Below are positions 32,277 to 41,325 of a stretch of DNA of 57,601 nucleotides, piece by piece (the stretch's first letter is position 1; every line of letters starts with the position of its first letter). Position numbers and translations under genes: made by a program. The notes beneath the pieces were generated by a model that saw nothing but the letters and a program-made list of their open reading frames with translations, searched no databases and was not told the DNA's origin. Location of the stretch: assembly GCA_041493035.1 (NCBI GenBank), contig JBGPYB010000008.1, positions 1-57,601 on the forward strand, given 5' to 3'. The DNA comes from JBGPYB01 sp041493035 (lineage in GTDB: Bacteria; Acidobacteriota; Vicinamibacteria; Fen-336).

Positions 32277-35200
32277 ATGCGTCTCGATAAGGTCGAAATC
32301 GTCGGCTTCAAGTCCTTCTGCGACAAGCAGGAAATCGATTTCAAGGGGGGCGTGACCGGTATCGTCGGCCCCAACGGTTGCGGCAAGAGCAACATCTCCG
32401 ACGCGATCTCGTGGGTTCTGGGTGAGCAAAGCGTCAAGAGCCTGCGCGGCGCCGCCATGGAGGACGTGATCTTCGCCGGGAGCCAATCGCGTCAGCCCCT
32501 TGGCATGGCCGAGGTCAACCTCAAGGTCACCGGCCTCAACGGCAACAGCCCCGACGGTAGCCCCGAGTGCGTCGTGACGCGGCGCCTGTACAGGAACGGC
32601 GATAGTGAGTACCTGATGAACGGCCACGTCTGCCGCTTGCGGGACATCCACGAGCTGTTCATGAACACCGGCCTCGGTTCGAAGGCCTACTCCATCATCG
32701 AGCAGGGGAAGATCGGGCAGATCCTTTCCAGCAAGCCCGCCGATCGCCGGGCCATCATCGAGGAGGCCGCCGGGATCACGAAGTACAAGGCGCGTCGCCG
32801 CCAGACCTCCCTGAAGCTCGAGGCGGCCCAGCAGAACCTTCTGCGGGTGAACGACATCATCCACGAGGTCGAGAGGCAGCTCGAGAGCTTGAAGCGCCAG
32901 GCCAGCAAGGCCCGCCGCTACCGAGCGGTGCGCGAGGAGATGCAGGGAATCGAGCGCGTTCTCTACGGCCTGCGTTTCGTCGAGCTCGAGGAAGTGAGCC
33001 ACTCCCTGGCCGAGCGACTCGCCGCCGAGACCGAACGGGAGAGCGCCGCGTCCCTCGCTCTCGACGCGGAAGAGGCGCAGATGGAGGCGCGGCGGACCCA
33101 TATGTACGAAGACGAGGGGCGTCTCGAAGAAGCGCGCGCCCGCCAGAACGAGCTCACCCTGGCCGTGGACCGCCATCAGGGGAAGAGCGGCTACTGCAAG
33201 GAGCAGATCGCCGACGCGGCCAACCGTGGCGAACAGGCGCGCCAGGAGAAAGCCGACCTGGAAGCGCGCATCGGGCCACTGTCCCTGGAGCTGGCCACAC
33301 GCCGGGAAGAGGAGGCGCGGGTCCAGCAGGATCTCACCGCCGCCGAAGGCGATGCCCAGGCCGCCGAAGCGGCCGTGCAGAACGCCGCTTCCCACCAGGC
33401 GTCGACCGAGGCCGAACAGGATCGGGCGCGCGATGCGCAAGTCGCCGTGATGGGCCGCATCGCAGCCCTCCAGAACGCGCGGGAATCGGTGACGAGCAGC
33501 GCCGAGCGCGCGTCCGCCGACCTGCTGAAGCTGGCCGCCGAAACGGCGGAGATGGAGCGGGAGCGGAATCAGATCTCCCGCACCCACTCCGAGGCGGCGA
33601 CTCGAAAGGACGAGGCGGAGACGCTACTCGGCACCCTGACGCGCGATCGCGACGCGGCTCTCGGCCGTGCCACCGAAGCGCGTGAACGCAAGGAGCTGCT
33701 GGCCCGCGAGGCCGAAGCCCAACAGAGCGAACGCGACGGCCTGGCCGGGCGGCTCGCGTCCCTCGAAGAGATGGTCGCCACCCACTCGGCCTTCGACGAG
33801 GGCGTGCGCGCGCTCCTGTCGCGACCCGAAGGGATCGAGGTCTTCGGCGTCGCCGCGGACTTCGTCGAAACCGACAAGACTCACGAACGCGCCGTCGAGA
33901 CGTTCATGGGCGACCGCCTTCAGGCCATCCTGACCCCGGATGCGGCCGCCGCCATCCGCGGCATCCGCCACCTCCACGAGACGAGCGCGGGGCGCGGCAC
34001 GTTCCTTCCCCTCGCATCCGCACGCACGGAGCTCGACTGCGGGTGCCTGCGCGACGTCGCTCGCGAGGAGCCCAAGGTCAAGGGGATCCTCAGCGATTTC
34101 TATCGCGTCACCGGCCCGCACGCGGCGCAGATCCGCGCGTCTCTTCCGAACGGCCTCGTCTTCCTTAACCTCGAGGACGCTCTCGACGTCCAATCACGCC
34201 ACGCCGCCGTTCCCTGCGCCACGCTCTCGGGCGAGACGATCCGTGGATGCATGGTGGAAGGAGGGCGCGGCGTCAAGGGCCTGCTGGCTCCGCGGCGCGA
34301 GATCCGCGAGGTCACGGCGAGGCTCGCCGAGATCGCCGTGCTCCTGACGTCCGCCCGTTCTCGCGAGGCCGAGGAAGCGGCCCTGGCCGAGACCGCGGCG
34401 GCCGAAGCGCGCTCCCTCGAAGAGCGCATCCACACCGCCGAGAAAGACCTCGTGGCCATCCGCCACGACCTGGCCGTGGCGGAAGAGGAGTCGTCGCGCC
34501 TGGTCCGCAAGGCGGCTGTCCTCGCGACCGAGCGCAGCCAGGCGGAGCAGGAGAGGGGCGCGGCTGCCGTGCGCCTCGCGGAGATCGAGCAGAGCCTCCT
34601 CACGGCCGAGCGCGAGCGGGCTCGGGGAAGCGAACGTCTCGCGGCGCTCGTATCCGCCGTGGCCCAAGCCCGCGCCAATGCCGACGCGGCGCAAGCGCGC
34701 TCCTCGGAGGCCAAGAGCCAGGTGGCCGCTCTGCGGGAGCGCGTCACGGCGGTGGTCGCTGAGTGCCGCAGGCTGACCCAGGATCACGAGGAGCTGCTGG
34801 CCCGGACGGCGGCCGCTCTCGAACGAATGACGGAGATGGAGCGCCGCCAAGGGGATCTGCGGCGGGACATGGACGAATGCGAGCGCCTCCTGGCCCTAGC
34901 CCTCACCGATCGAGACCGCGTGACCGGGGAAGTCGCCGTGGCCGAGGACCGTGTACGCGACGTTCGCAACGAGATCGAGGGCCGAGAGCAGGGCATGAAG
35001 GAACGGCGGCGCGAGCGCGAGATGCTCCGCGCGGCCCTCTCGGACCTGGGCGTGTCTCAGGCCAGGACCGCGGCCGATCTGGACCACTTGGCCCGCGAGT
35101 GTCACCAGGCGGTGGGCCAGACGGCGGCCGAGGCCGCGGCGACGCTCACGGACGAAGACCGCGCCAAGGAGAAGGCGGCCCTCGAGGTGCAGGTTCAGGA

Positions 35201-35816
35201 GTCGCGAGAGAAGCTCGATCGCATGGGTCCCGTCAACGTCCTGGCCGTGGAGCAGGCGCAGGAGCTGGAGGAGCGCGAGCAGTTCCTCACCGCACAACGG
35301 CAAGACCTCCTCGACTCCGTCGCCGAGATGGACCGAGCCATCAAGAACATCGACAAGACGTCCCGCGAACGCTTCCGCGAGGCCTTCCAGGTGATCAACC
35401 AGCACTTTGGCGAGGTCTTCAAGCAGCTCTTCGGCGGCGGCACCGCGGGCCTCAGCCTGATCGATGAGGAGGACGTCCTCGAGAGCGGCATCGACGTGAT
35501 GGCGCAGCCTCCCGGGAAGCGCCTCCAGAGCGTGATGCTTCTGTCGGGAGGCGAGAAGGCTCTCACGGCCATCGCCCTGCTCTTCGCGATCTTCCAGTAC
35601 AAGCCGTCGCCGTTCTGCATCCTCGACGAGGTGGATGCACCCTTGGACGACGCCAACACCGGCCGCTTCGTCCGGATGCTCGAGGGGCTCAAGGACCAGA
35701 CGCAGTTCGTCCTCATTACCCACTCCCGCAAGACCATGGAGATCGCCGACCAGCTCTACGGCGTGACGATGGAGGAGCCGGGGGTGAGCAAGCTGGTCAG
35801 CGTCAGGTTTAGTTAG
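32277..35816 (+). CDS. smc: chromosome segregation ATPase SMC
   Basis: This 1179-residue condensin subunit compacts and segregates the chromosome with ScpA and ScpB, which are not in the window. The N-terminal head has Walker A GPNGCGKSN (near residues 32-40). Two long coiled coils (about 165-500 and 680-1010) flank the hinge at about 510-680. The C-terminal head has the ABC signature LLSGGEKAL and Walker B ILDEVDAPLDDAN. Length is standard. The coils are rich in Ala, Glu and Arg as expected. It is a single gene with its own promoter-like TAGAGT. Confidence 0.97.
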   Translation: MRLDKVEIVGFKSFCDKQEIDFKGGVTGIVGPNGCGKSNISDAISWVLGEQSVKSLRGAAMEDVIFAGSQSRQPLGMAEVNLKVTGLNGNSPDGSPECVVTRRLYRNGDSEYLMNGHVCRLRDIHELFMNTGLGSKAYSIIEQGKIGQILSSKPADRRAIIEEAAGITKYKARRRQTSLKLEAAQQNLLRVNDIIHEVERQLESLKRQASKARRYRAVREEMQGIERVLYGLRFVELEEVSHSLAERLAAETERESAASLALDAEEAQMEARRTHMYEDEGRLEEARARQNELTLAVDRHQGKSGYCKEQIADAANRGEQARQEKADLEARIGPLSLELATRREEEARVQQDLTAAEGDAQAAEAAVQNAASHQASTEAEQDRARDAQVAVMGRIAALQNARESVTSSAERASADLLKLAAETAEMERERNQISRTHSEAATRKDEAETLLGTLTRDRDAALGRATEARERKELLAREAEAQQSERDGLAGRLASLEEMVATHSAFDEGVRALLSRPEGIEVFGVAADFVETDKTHERAVETFMGDRLQAILTPDAAAAIRGIRHLHETSAGRGTFLPLASARTELDCGCLRDVAREEPKVKGILSDFYRVTGPHAAQIRASLPNGLVFLNLEDALDVQSRHAAVPCATLSGETIRGCMVEGGRGVKGLLAPRREIREVTARLAEIAVLLTSARSREAEEAALAETAAAEARSLEERIHTAEKDLVAIRHDLAVAEEESSRLVRKAAVLATERSQAEQERGAAAVRLAEIEQSLLTAERERARGSERLAALVSAVAQARANADAAQARSSEAKSQVAALRERVTAVVAECRRLTQDHEELLARTAAALERMTEMERRQGDLRRDMDECERLLALALTDRDRVTGEVAVAEDRVRDVRNEIEGREQGMKERRREREMLRAALSDLGVSQARTAADLDHLARECHQAVGQTAAEAAATLTDEDRAKEKAALEVQVQESREKLDRMGPVNVLAVEQAQELEEREQFLTAQRQDLLDSVAEMDRAIKNIDKTSRERFREAFQVINQHFGEVFKQLFGGGTAGLSLIDEEDVLESGIDVMAQPPGKRLQSVMLLSGGEKALTAIALLFAIFQYKPSPFCILDEVDAPLDDANTGRFVRMLEGLKDQTQFVLITHSRKTMEIADQLYGVTMEEPGVSKLVSVRFS

Positions 35817-35947
35817 CCCCGGCCCCTCCAGCGTTCGGGCGACCGAAGCGAAGCGTCTCCCTTGTCGCGCGCCGCGCGATTCTCTCGCGCACCCGCGTTC
35901 GACGATGCCTGCGCGGAGCGAAGGTTGCCCACGCTCGAGATGATCCA

Positions 35948-36000
35948 GAACCGGGCGTCAGCGAGTTGGTGAGCGTTCGGTCAGTTAGGACGCCCGGTTC
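35948..36000. promoter_or_regulatory. 12-bp perfect inverted repeat between smc and the GspE-like gene
   Basis: GAACCGGGCGTC (35948-35959) and its exact complement GACGCCCGGTTC (35989-36000) flank a 29-base centre in the 240-base gap before the ATPase gene. There is no T tract, so it is not an intrinsic terminator. The rest of the gap shows nothing I can name. Confidence 0.5.
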
Positions 36001-36056
36001 GGGCAACTGAGGGAGCTTCGCCGCCTGTGTTGCCCGTGCTAGGCTGGCCAGCAGCG

Positions 36057-37676
36057 ATGGCTGACTCACGAACGCCGACACGGGCGACGGCGGAGACGCT
36101 CGATGGCGGCGGCAGCATCGAGCGCGCGCGGCGGAACGCGGAGGCGCTCCGGATCCCGTTCGATCCCCTCGAGACGGTGTCCGACGATCCTGCCCTTTGG
36201 GGCGACGCGCCACTCGATCTCATGGTCCGCTTCTTCTGCGTCCCGGTGGGCCGCTCGGGTGGTCGCCTCCTCCTGGCGTTCGGCGGCCTCGACGACATCC
36301 TGAAGGTGGACGAGGTGGAATTCCTCCTCGGGCGCGCCATCGACGCCGTGGTGGCGCCCGAAGAGCGCGTCGCGGAAATCCTGAAGCGGCATCGCGGCGG
36401 AGAAATGCTACTGGAGCAGGCCAGCGAGTCGCTGCGCTTGCAGCTCGTGGCCGACGACGAAACCGAGACGCTCGGCACTTCCGCCCTCCCCTCCGAGAGC
36501 CCGATCGTGCGCCTCGTGGATTCCCTGGTCGTGGGGGCGATCGACCGGCGCGCCTCCGACATCCACATCGAAACGAAGGATCGCGAAGTCCTCGTCAAGT
36601 ATCGGATCGACGGTGTCCTCTACCCCGCGGTGGAGCCCCTCGACAAACGCCACCACGACACGATCCTGAGCCGCATCAAGGTCATGTCGGAGCTGGACAT
36701 CGCCGAGAAGCGGATCCCCCAGGACGGCCGCTTCCGGCTGCGTGTGAAGGGGCGCACCATCGACTTCCGCGTCTCGATCATGCCTTCGATCCACGGCGAG
36801 GACGCCGTCATCCGCATCCTCGACAAGGAATCGCTCAACGCCTCCTTCCGGAACCTGCGCCTCGACGTCCTCGGCTTCTCGGAAGGCGACCTGCGGCGAC
36901 TCCGGAAGTACAGCACCGAGCCCTACGGGATGCTCGTGGTGACGGGACCGACGGGGAGCGGGAAGACGACGACCCTCTACGCGGCTCTCTCCGAGATCGC
37001 GACACCCGAGGACAAGATCATCACCATCGAGGACCCGGTCGAGTATCAGATCCCGCTCATCACCCAGGTCCCGGTGAACGAGAAGAAGGGGCTGACGTTT
37101 GCCCGGGGTCTGCGCTCGATACTCCGCCACGACCCTGACAAGATCATGGTGGGGGAGGTCCGAGACTCCGAGACGGCCCAGATCGCCGTCCAGTCGGCAC
37201 TGACGGGGCATCTGGTCTTCACCACGGTCCACGCCAACAACGTCTTCGACGTGATCGGCCGGTTCATCCACATGGGTGTGGAGCCCTACAATTTTGTCTC
37301 GGCCCTCAATTGCGTCCTGGCGCAGCGCCTCGTCCGGGTCTTGTGCCCCCGCTGCCGGCGGCCCACTGAGACGCTGGACTCGCTCCTGGTCGAGTCCGGC
37401 CTCAATCCCGATATCTACGGCGATCAGGTGTTCTACGAACCCGTGGGTTGCGGCGAGTGCGGAACCACGGGCTTCCTGGGCCGGACGGCCGTCTCGGAGC
37501 TGCTGGACATGTCCGACCGGATGCGGCAGATGATCCTGGACCGGCGCCCCGCCAGCGAGATGAAGCAAGTGGCGCGGGAGGAGGGGATGACGTTCCTCCG
37601 GGACTCCGCCCTCGAGAAGGTCTTCGCGGGTGTGACGACGCTACGCGAGATCAACAAAGTGACGTTTGTTCAGTAA
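36057..37676 (+). CDS. gspE: GspE/PilB-family secretion or pilus assembly ATPase
   Basis: This 539-residue cytoplasmic AAA-like ATPase powers type II secretion or type IV pilus extension. Walker A GPTGSGKTT is at about 297-305, the Asp box near 320 (TIEDPVEYQ), Walker B at IMVGEVRDSETA, and the His box is VHANN. The C-terminal zinc module has CPRC and CGEC. The N-terminal domain (about 15-150) resembles the GspE N-terminus. No other gsp or pil gene is adjacent, so the rest of its system is elsewhere. An in-frame GTG at 36027 is an alternative start. It overlaps the CoA-binding gene by 11 bases. Confidence 0.88.
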   Translation: MADSRTPTRATAETLDGGGSIERARRNAEALRIPFDPLETVSDDPALWGDAPLDLMVRFFCVPVGRSGGRLLLAFGGLDDILKVDEVEFLLGRAIDAVVAPEERVAEILKRHRGGEMLLEQASESLRLQLVADDETETLGTSALPSESPIVRLVDSLVVGAIDRRASDIHIETKDREVLVKYRIDGVLYPAVEPLDKRHHDTILSRIKVMSELDIAEKRIPQDGRFRLRVKGRTIDFRVSIMPSIHGEDAVIRILDKESLNASFRNLRLDVLGFSEGDLRRLRKYSTEPYGMLVVTGPTGSGKTTTLYAALSEIATPEDKIITIEDPVEYQIPLITQVPVNEKKGLTFARGLRSILRHDPDKIMVGEVRDSETAQIAVQSALTGHLVFTTVHANNVFDVIGRFIHMGVEPYNFVSALNCVLAQRLVRVLCPRCRRPTETLDSLLVESGLNPDIYGDQVFYEPVGCGECGTTGFLGRTAVSELLDMSDRMRQMILDRRPASEMKQVAREEGMTFLRDSALEKVFAGVTTLREINKVTFVQ

Positions 37677-38097
37677 CCCCGAGGAGGCGGCCCTCCGCGC
37701 GCTGCTGGCGGGCGCGCGCCGCATCGCCGTGGTCGGCCTCTCGCCGAAGGCGCACCGCGATTCCAACCGGATCGCCCGCTATCTCCTGGAACGCGGGTAC
37801 GAGGTCGTGCCGGTCTACCCGCGGGAAGAGCAGATCCTCGGCCAGAAAGTCTATCGGCGGGTCCAGGACATTCCCGGCAGCGTCGACATCGTGGACGTCT
37901 TCCGGCGCAGCGAGTACATCGCCGCTGTCGTCGACGACGCGCTCGCGGCTCGCGCTCCGGCGATCTGGTGTCAACTCGGCTGTGTCGACGAAGACACGGC
38001 GGAGCGCGCCACAAAGGCGGGCGTCCTGGTCGTGATGGATCGCTGCATCATGGTGGATCACGCCCACATTCTTGGCCGAGGTTGGCGCAGAAGCTGA
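37666..38097 (+). CDS. CoA-binding domain protein (YccU-like)
   Basis: This 143-residue protein is a single Rossmann CoA-binding domain of the YccU type. The core is IAVVGLSPKAHRDS near residue 20, followed by GYEVVPVYPRE, IVDVFRR and the end motif DRCIMVDHAH. Members bind CoA but have no established reaction. It starts at TTG, 11 bases inside the ATPase gene; the family's usual N-terminus fits this start well and no better codon exists nearby. It is probably translated by coupling. Confidence 0.85.
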   Translation: MFSNPEEAALRALLAGARRIAVVGLSPKAHRDSNRIARYLLERGYEVVPVYPREEQILGQKVYRRVQDIPGSVDIVDVFRRSEYIAAVVDDALAARAPAIWCQLGCVDEDTAERATKAGVLVVMDRCIMVDHAHILGRGWRRS

Positions 38098-38279
38098 CAT
38101 AGTTGTCACAAACGGTGACGCGCCGTTGCTTCCCTCGGTCTGGGACAGACCCGGATTTCCGACGCCAATCTGCTGATTCTGCGGATGTTACTGCCGGAGC
38201 AGTCGGAGCCCCACACTGCTAGCACGCTCCGTGCATCGAATGGGAGCGCCGGGGGCGCCTTACCCGGGAGGAGAGAACG

Positions 38280-38873
38280 ATGGGCGAGCGGCTCGTGCGT
38301 GAGGAGACCCCGCTGGAGTTCTTCCGAGAGCAGCTCTCGCGGGCGATGGAGCATCAGAGGATTTCGACGTCGGCCTTCACCGAGTGGTATCTCGTGAACC
38401 TGCTGGCGGCGGCGGTCAAGGGCGAGACGCTGCCGTCGCCGGAGGACGGCTTCGACGAGACACCGCTGGCGCTGCTTTACGTTCGCGCTCTCCAGGCGTC
38501 TCGTTTCGAGCGCGCGCGCCTCCTGCGGCTCATGGGCGATAACGCCCTCTTCGTGGCCGGCTTCTTCGCGGACAGCCTTCACAAGGGCCTCGTGGACCTC
38601 GACTACTACCGGGCAATGGGAGGGCGCGCGTACGCGTGCCTCGGACAGGAGGAGGCTTCGGGGTTGGGGCCCGTCGTCTTCCGGGAGCTGGCCGGCCGCT
38701 TCATGGAGTTCGCCGACTTGCTCCAGGAGGTTTCGGAGACGAGCCATCTCACGACCGCGGCATCGGTGGTGAAACTCTACGAACGCTGGGCCCAGACGGG
38801 CAGCCGTCGCGCGGCTCTCCTCCTGAGCGAGCGAGGGATCAACCCCATGAGTGGCGAGGGTCGCCCGCAGTGA
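38280..38873 (+). CDS. uncharacterised helical protein, first of a pair
   Basis: This 197-residue soluble protein is predicted all-helical. I recognise no domain or catalytic motif. Notable stretches are TPLEFFREQLSRAMEHQ near the N-terminus, ADSLHKGLVDLDYYRAMGG near 100, and a C-terminal helix pair. GGGAGGAGAG just before the ATG is the strongest ribosome site in the window, implying high expression. The 182 bases before it hold a small hairpin (GGTCTG-GGA-CAGACC) and no gene. The stop overlaps the next gene as GTGA. Confidence 0.72.
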   Translation: MGERLVREETPLEFFREQLSRAMEHQRISTSAFTEWYLVNLLAAAVKGETLPSPEDGFDETPLALLYVRALQASRFERARLLRLMGDNALFVAGFFADSLHKGLVDLDYYRAMGGRAYACLGQEEASGLGPVVFRELAGRFMEFADLLQEVSETSHLTTAASVVKLYERWAQTGSRRAALLLSERGINPMSGEGRPQ

Positions 38874-39517
38874 CCGCCGCCCCGGCTGGTCTCCTGCTGG
38901 ACGTCCAGCGGCGCCTCGAGACGCTCTACGCTCTCGAGCCCGAGGCTCCCGTCACGGAGTTCCTGATCCAAGAGGAGGACGCGGCGGCCTACCCCGGTGG
39001 CGGCAGCCGGACCCTCGTCAAGGAGAACGACGGCTCTCTCTCGGTGGGCGTCGTCCTCGAAGAGGGCTTGTGCGAGGACCTGGCTCGCAACGACCCGCGG
39101 GTCCGGTTGAACGGAGCCAACCTGGCGCCCTTCTGCACGCTCATCGAGGAGGTGAGTCACTTCCTCTACCTCCTCTTTTGCGCCCGATGCGGCCGCTCCA
39201 TCACGCAGCTCGAGCTGGAGCTTCAGGGCGAGGTGGACAAGTACCTGACCGCGGTGGCCTTCCTGAGCTTGCAGAACGAAGGGGCCGTCTCACCGCGACT
39301 GCGGGACCTGCTCTTTCGCCACTATCACCTCGCCCAAGGAATGTCGGCAGAGCGGGCCGAACGGTACCGGACCGCCAGCGGGCTGGCGGAGCGCTACTGC
39401 GCTCACCTCGAGACGCAGTTTCTCCGCCGCGCGCGCCTCTCTGACCTCGCCCGGGAGACCCGGCGCTTCTATCGCCTCGGCCAGCGCGAGAAACTCGAAG
39501 CCATCGCCGGGATCTGA
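38870..39517 (+). CDS. uncharacterised protein, second of a pair
   Basis: This 215-residue soluble protein starts at GTG, overlapping the preceding stop as GTGA. The centre has CTLIEEVSHFLYLLFCARCG and then LELELQGEVDKYL: glutamates and a histidine spaced in helices, plus CxxC, could form a metal site. Family unknown to me. It is clearly made with the 38280 gene and the two probably form a complex. A longer in-frame start upstream would overlap its partner by more than 200 bases and is rejected. Confidence 0.72.
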   Translation: MTAAPAGLLLDVQRRLETLYALEPEAPVTEFLIQEEDAAAYPGGGSRTLVKENDGSLSVGVVLEEGLCEDLARNDPRVRLNGANLAPFCTLIEEVSHFLYLLFCARCGRSITQLELELQGEVDKYLTAVAFLSLQNEGAVSPRLRDLLFRHYHLAQGMSAERAERYRTASGLAERYCAHLETQFLRRARLSDLARETRRFYRLGQREKLEAIAGI

Positions 39518-39584
39518 CGCCGCGGCGTCCTTTGACAAGGGCGAGCTCGGACACGTAGCATCCGACCGCTATCCGACAGAATCC

Positions 39585-39968
39585 ATGAGCGACACGGTCA
39601 CGCGCGGCGTGCGCGTCCAGGTCCGCAGCACCTACGTCCCTGAGCGCAGCTCTCCCGCCGAGAGTCAGTACTTCTTCGCCTACCGTGTCCGGATCTCGAA
39701 CGAAGGGGGCGAGACCGTTCAGCTCGTGAGCCGTGAGTGGATCATCACCGACGCGGCCGGGCGGGTGGAGCAGGTGAAGGGGCCGGGAGTCGTGGGCGAA
39801 CAGCCCGTCCTCAGCCCCGGCCAGGCTTTCGAGTACACGAGCTTCTGTCCGCTCCACACGCCGATCGGCTCCATGCACGGCTCCTACCAGATGGTCTCAG
39901 CGGGCGGCGACCGCTTCGACGCCGTCATCGCGCCGTTCTCCCTGGCCGTTCCGACCGCGCTCAACTAG
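39585..39968 (+). CDS. apaG: ApaG protein
   Basis: This 127-residue single-domain fibronectin-III-like protein of the ApaG family has the hallmark stretches YRVRISNEGGETVQL, REWIITDA and GPGVVGEQPVLSPG, and the ending GSYQM...FDAVIAPFSL. ApaG is linked to Co/Mg resistance and binds nucleotides, but its action is unsettled. Length is standard. It stands alone and its stop overlaps that of the convergent peptidase gene by four bases. Confidence 0.93.
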   Translation: MSDTVTRGVRVQVRSTYVPERSSPAESQYFFAYRVRISNEGGETVQLVSREWIITDAAGRVEQVKGPGVVGEQPVLSPGQAFEYTSFCPLHTPIGSMHGSYQMVSAGGDRFDAVIAPFSLAVPTALN

Positions 39969-41236
39969 GCGGCGAGGTCGACGAGCGTCAGGGCGAGGAC
40001 GCCCGTGGCGCTGACGAGGTCGTCGATCCCGCACCATTCGTCGGGCTGGTGGGCCAACTCCAGAACGCCGGGACCGTAGGCCACGCAGTGTTCGACGCCG
40101 GCGATCCGGGCCACATGTTTCTGATCGTAGGTGCCGGGGCTGGCGACGATCGCCGCCTCCCGGCCGAGAACCTCGAACACGTTCCGCTGGAGCACCGCTA
40201 CCAGGGGAGATCCATCGGGGGCTTGGGTCGGGTGCACGACCATGAGGTCCCGAAGGTCGAAACGCATCCCCGGAAGGCGAGCGGCGGTCCGCTCCAGCAG
40301 ATCCACGACCTCGCGCTTGGTGGCGTCGAATCCCTCTTCGATGAGGAAGCGTCGATCGAAGATCGCTCGGCAGCGATCGGCCACGCAGGGCGTCTGGATC
40401 CCATCCACCGGCTGGCCGCCCGAGATGCCGTTCACGTTCAGGGTCGCACGCGAGGCGCCGGCCGGGACCACGGGCATGCGCGTCGTGCGACGAGCGAGCG
40501 CGGGCTGCAACTCAGTCCGCACGGCCTCGAGGATGGCGCTCATCTGATCGATGGCGCTCGACCCCAGGAACGGCATGCTGCCGTGGGCAATACGGCCGTG
40601 TGTCGTCACCTCGAACCAGTAGGCGCCCCGGTGGCCGATGCAGATGCGATCGACGCCCAACGGCTCGGGGATGATGACGTAGTCGGTGCGTCCGCGGGCA
40701 ATGCGGCCGTGCTCCGCCAGCCAGGCCACGCCCGCGAAGCCACCGCTCTCCTCGTCGACCGTGCCGCTCACCTCCACGGCTCCACGCGGACTTACACCGG
40801 CCCGGCGCAGCGCTTCGGCGGCATACAGGGATGCGGCGATGCCGGCCTTCATGTCGCAGGAGCCCCGTCCCCATATCTTGCCGTCATGCACCTGACCGCC
40901 GAAGGGGTTCACGGTCCATCCTTCTCCCGGAGGGACCACGTCGAAGTGGCCATTCAGGTGGACGACGGGTCCGGGCCCGCTCCCCCGTCGCTCTCCAACG
41001 ACGTTCACTCGTGGATGCGACTTCGTATGTTCGGGGCGCCCTTCGGCCACGTGGTATTCGACGTCGAAGCCGCACGTCCTCAGCCGATGGCCGATGAAGC
41101 GGGCGCAGTCTTCGTACGCTTCCCCCGGAGGGTTGACGGTGGGGATCCGGATGAGGTCGGCGGTGAAGGCCACCAACTCCTCGCGCAAGCCCTCGACCTC
41201 GCGGAGGACGCGCTGCCGGATGTCGGCCGTGGACAT
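39965..41236 (-). CDS. M20-family peptidase/deacylase (ArgE/DapE-like)
   Basis: This 423-residue cytoplasmic di-zinc hydrolase belongs to the acetylornithine deacetylase/succinyl-diaminopimelate desuccinylase group. Zinc ligands and the catalytic acid are in LNGHFDVVPPG (near 85), GRGSCDMKAG (near 115), TVDEESGG (near 148) and the C-terminal ELAHQPDEW (near 395). The dimerisation lid follows HRGAYWFEV. The substrate within the family cannot be fixed: arginine and lysine biosynthesis and dipeptide cleavage are all possible. No arg or dap genes are adjacent. Confidence 0.85.
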   Translation of the reverse strand: MSTADIRQRVLREVEGLREELVAFTADLIRIPTVNPPGEAYEDCARFIGHRLRTCGFDVEYHVAEGRPEHTKSHPRVNVVGERRGSGPGPVVHLNGHFDVVPPGEGWTVNPFGGQVHDGKIWGRGSCDMKAGIAASLYAAEALRRAGVSPRGAVEVSGTVDEESGGFAGVAWLAEHGRIARGRTDYVIIPEPLGVDRICIGHRGAYWFEVTTHGRIAHGSMPFLGSSAIDQMSAILEAVRTELQPALARRTTRMPVVPAGASRATLNVNGISGGQPVDGIQTPCVADRCRAIFDRRFLIEEGFDATKREVVDLLERTAARLPGMRFDLRDLMVVHPTQAPDGSPLVAVLQRNVFEVLGREAAIVASPGTYDQKHVARIAGVEHCVAYGPGVLELAHQPDEWCGIDDLVSATGVLALTLVDLAA

Positions 41237-41325
41237 GCCTCAGCTTATCAAAGGCCGAACGGGCCGAGTGGTTGTTCGGGCCCGAGGCTTGCGCTAGTCT
41301 CGGTCGTCGAGAGGAGCCCTCTCTC

